From Clusia tigrina (lineage: Eukaryota; Arthropoda; Insecta; Diptera; Clusiidae), in assembly GCA_920105625.2 (NCBI GenBank), contig OV050030.1, positions 74,849,900 to 74,913,899 of the forward strand: a DNA stretch of 64,000 nt. Reading direction: 5' to 3'. The translations under genes and the position numbers were made by a program. The notes under the pieces were generated by a model. That model did not search any database. It saw nothing but the letters and a program-made list of their open reading frames with translations, and was not told the origin of the DNA. Every line of letters begins with the position of its first letter. Position 1 is the first letter of the stretch. Shown one piece after another: positions 60,501 to 64,000 of this stretch.

Positions 60501-62530
60501 CTTGCGACCCATACAATATTTTTGGACGAAATTTTACATTAGTACGTATATGGACCTTACAAAGCCATATACAAGATTCGGGGTCGATGAGAGGAAGAAT
60601 ACGCCTCCTTCCCATATAATGAACTTTGGGGACCCCAATTAAAGACAATTACCCTATCTATGCTTCTATTGATGATATATAAAAACAAATTGTTAGATGT
60701 ATACACTGGGTGTGTACTAGCCGGCATTCCAAATATGCGCAGATTATTTCTACTGCCACGCCCACAATTAACCGAAAATTATTACTAAGTTCCTATTAAA
60801 GATTTTTCAACAAAAATCACAGGAATGTTGCGGGTACTAACATTAAACACCACACAAAAAATGAGCGTGTTATTTCTACAGCCACGCCCACTATTGACAT
60901 ATTATTATAACTTGCGATCTATACAACATTTTTGGACGAAATTTTATTTTGGTACGTATATGGACCGCACAACGCCATATACAAGATTCGGGGTCGATCA
61001 GAGGAAGAATACGCCGCCTTCCCATATAATGAACTTTGGGGACCCCAATTAAAGACAATTACCCTATCTATGCTTCTAGTGATGATATATGAAAACAAAT
61101 TGGTGGATGTATACACTGGGTCTGTACTAGCATGCATTCCAAATATGGGCAGATTGTTGCTACTGCCACGCCCACAATTACGCAAAAATCATTACTAGGT
61201 TCCTATTAAAGATTTCTCAACGAAATTTCACAGGAATGTTGCGGGTACCAACATTAAACACCACACAAAAAATGGTCGTGTTATTTCTACAGCCACGCCC
61301 ACTATTGACATATTATTATAACTTGCGACCTATACAATATTTTTGACCGAAATTTTATATTAGTACGTATATGGACCCTACAAAGCCATATACAAGATTC
61401 GGGGTCGATCAGAGGAAGGATACGCCTCCCTCCCATATAATGAACTTTGGGGACCTCACTTAAAGCCAATTACTCTATCTATGTTTCTAGTGATGATATA
61501 TGAAAACGAATTGGTAAATGTCTACACTGGGTCTGTACTAGGATGCATTCCAAATATGGGCAGATTATTACTACTGCCACGCCCACAATTAACCGAAAAT
61601 TATTACTAAGTTCCTATAAAAGATTTTTCAACAAAAATCACAGGAATGTTGCGGGTACTAACATTAAACACCACACAAAAAATGAGCGTGTTATTTCTAC
61701 AGCCACGCCCACTATTGACATATTATCATAACTTGCGATCTATACAATATTTTTGGACGAAATTTTATGTTAGTATGTATATGAACCCTACAAAGCCAAA
61801 ACAAGATTCGGGGTCGATCAGAGGAAGAATACGCCTCCTTCCCATATAATGAACTTTGGGGACCTCACTTAAAGCCAATTACTCTATCTATGTTTCTAGT
61901 GATGATATATGAAAACGAATTGGTAAATGTCTACACTGGGTCTGTACTAGGATGCATTCCAAATATGGGCAGATTATTACTACTGCCACGCCCACAATTA
62001 ACCGAAAATTATTACTAAGTTCCTATTAAAGATTTTTCAACAAAAATCACAGGAATGTTGAGGGTACTAACATTAAACACTACACAAAAAATGGGCGTAT
62101 TATTTCTACAGCCACGCCCACTAGGGACATATTATTATACCTTACAACCTATATAATATTTTTGGACGAAATTTTATATTAGTACGTATATGGACCCTAC
62201 AAAGCCAAAACAAGATTCGGGGTCGATCAGACGAAGGATACGCCTCCTTCCCATATAATGAGCTTTGGGGATCTCACTTAAAGACAATTACCCTATCTCT
62301 GCTTCTAGTGATGATATATGAAAACAAATTGTTAGATGTATACACTGGGTCTGTACTAGCATACATTCCAAATATGGGCAGATTGTTACTACTGCCACGC
62401 CCACAATTAACCAAAAATCATTACTAGGTTCCTATTAAAGATTTTTCAACAAAAATCACAGGAATGTTGAGGGTACTAACATTAAACACCACACAAAAAA
62501 TGGGCGTGTTATTTCTACAGCCACGCCCAC
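57505..62530. repeat. Nested 821 bp and 2460 bp duplications
   Basis: Monomer pairs at about 57505-58325 repeat 821 bp later. A segment at about 58915-60060 repeats 2460 bp (six monomers) later at 61375-62520, including the distinctive CCACTAGGGACATATT monomer (59660, 62120) and TATCTCTGCTTC (about 59834, 62294). A two-monomer stretch at about 58062-58790 also repeats 2049 bp later at 60111-60840. The duplications overlap, which implies successive unequal exchanges. Confidence 0.78.
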
Positions 62531-64000
62531 TATGGACATATTATTATACCTTACAACCTATATAATATTTTTGGACGAAATTTTATTTTGGTACGTATAT
62601 GGACCGCACAACGCCATATACAAGATTCGGGGTCGATCAGAGGAAGAATACGCCTCCTTCCCATATAATGAACTTTGGGGACCCCAATTAAAGACAATTA
62701 CCCTATCTATGCTTCTAGTGATGATATATGAAAAAAAATTTGGTGGATGTATACACTGTGTCTGTACTAGCATGCATTCCAAATATGTGCAGATTGTTGC
62801 TACTTCCACGCCCACAATTATGCAAAAATCATTACTAGGTTCCTATTAAAGATTTCTCAACGAAATTTCACAGGAATGTTGCGGGTACCAACATTAAATA
62901 CCACACAACAAATGGTCGTGTTATTTCTACAGCCACGCCCACTATTGACATATTATTATAACTTGCGACCTATACAATATTTTTGACCGAAATTTTATAT
63001 TAGTACGTATATGGACCCTACAAAGCCATATACAAGATTCGGGGTCGATCAGAGGAAGGATACGCCTCCCTCCCATATAATGAACTTTGGGGACCTCACT
63101 TAAATACAATTACTCTATCTATGCTTCTAGTGATGATATATGAAAACGAATTGGTAAATGTCTACACTGGGTCTGTACTAGCATGCATACCAAATATGGG
63201 CAGGTTATTACTACTGCCACGCCCACAATTAACCAAAAATCATTACTAGATCCCTATTAAAGGTTTCTCAACGAAATTTCACAGGAATATTACGGGTACT
63301 AACATTAAACACCACACAAAAATTGGGCGTATTATTTGTGCAGCTACGCCCACTATTGACATATTATTATAACTTGCGACCTATACAAAATTTGGGAAGA
63401 AATATTATATTAGTACGTACATGGACCCTACAAAGCCATGTACAAGATTCGGGGTCAATCAGAGGAAGGATACGCCTCCTCCCCATATAATGAACTTTGG
63501 GGACCCCAATGAAAGACAATTACCCTATCTGTGCTTCTAGTGATGATATATGAAAACAAATTGGTAGATGTATACACTGGTCTGTAGTAGCATGCATTCC
63601 AAATATGGGCAGATTATTACTACTGCCACGCCCACAATTAACCAACAATTATTACTAGGTTCCTATTAAAGATTTCTCAACGAAATTTGACAGGAATGTT
63701 GCGGGTACTAACATTAAGCACCACACAAAAAATGGGCGTGTTATTTCTACAGCCACGCCCACTATTGACATATTATTATAACTTGCGACCCGTACAATAT
63801 TTTTGGACGAAATTTTATATTAGTACGTATATGGACCCTACAAAGCCATATACAAGATTCGGGGTCGATCAGACGATGGATACGCCTCCTTCCCATATAA
63901 TGAGCTTTTGGGACCTCACTTAAAGACAACTACCCTATCTATGCTTCTAGTCATGATATATGAAAACGAATTGGTAAATGTCTACTCTGGGTCTGTACTA

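Larger units (their letters stand above)
46081..64000. repeat. Right satellite array, same ~410 bp monomer
   Basis: About 44 monomers run to the end of the window. They carry the same landmarks and paired CCACGCCCAC boxes as the left array, but different variant types, such as GGTTAATATTTAAG, CCACAGAAAAAATGGG, TTATTTCTACGGCGACG and TGCACTATAATGCATT-like forms. The 4914 bp unit of the left array is not seen. No gene, RNA or unique sequence was recognised. Confidence 0.96.

Noticed and set aside
46882..63923. Similar 62-110 codon ORFs in the right satellite
   Set aside because: Same reasons. Their lengths change with monomer type, and indels in related monomers destroy them.

Overview
The window contains no ordinary host gene. 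It is a heterochromatin-like block: a tandem satellite with a ~410 bp monomer, interrupted once by a 25.5 kb tandem array of an envelope-bearing Ty3/Gypsy (Metaviridae, errantivirus-like) LTR retroelement. gag-pol-env organisation, a TGGCGCAG-type primer-binding site, an F-type envelope and strongly A-rich coding strands all suggest an insect genome, most likely a dipteran such as Drosophila. The species cannot be named from this sequence.

Layout. Positions 1-20533 are satellite. Most of it (about 2638-17389) is three near-identical copies of a 4914 bp, 12-monomer higher-order repeat, followed by a reshuffled stretch. The last ~460 bp already belong to the monomer types of the right-hand array. 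Positions 20534-46080 are LTR-internal-LTR-internal-LTR-internal-LTR-internal-LTR: five 284 bp LTRs and four internal regions. The whole array is bracketed by one 4 bp target duplication (GTAC), and the interrupted monomer can be read continuously across it. Positions 46081-64000 are satellite again, with a different, nested higher-order structure.

Element biology. Each internal region has a primer-binding site, a ~460 nt leader with a small upstream ORF, gag, a -1 frameshift heptamer, protease, an in-frame UAA, then RT-RNase H-integrase, an overlapping env ORF in another frame, and a polypurine tract. Copies 1 and 2 share a 512 bp deletion that cuts pol just after the YLDD motif. Copy 3 has all frames apart from the UAA common to every copy. 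Copy 4 has full pol but an 8 bp deletion in env. Env appears to be made from a spliced RNA whose start codon and first codons come from the gag start: the hydrophobic signal-peptide-like segment lies between a good splice acceptor and the first env AUG. The integrase seems to lack the expected catalytic Glu in all four copies.

Interpretation. The simplest history is one insertion into a satellite monomer, followed by stepwise LTR-LTR unequal exchange giving the copy pairs 1-2 and 3-4. This would be a retroelement caught in the process of becoming a tandem repeat inside a satellite. The many short ORFs in the satellite are not considered genes.
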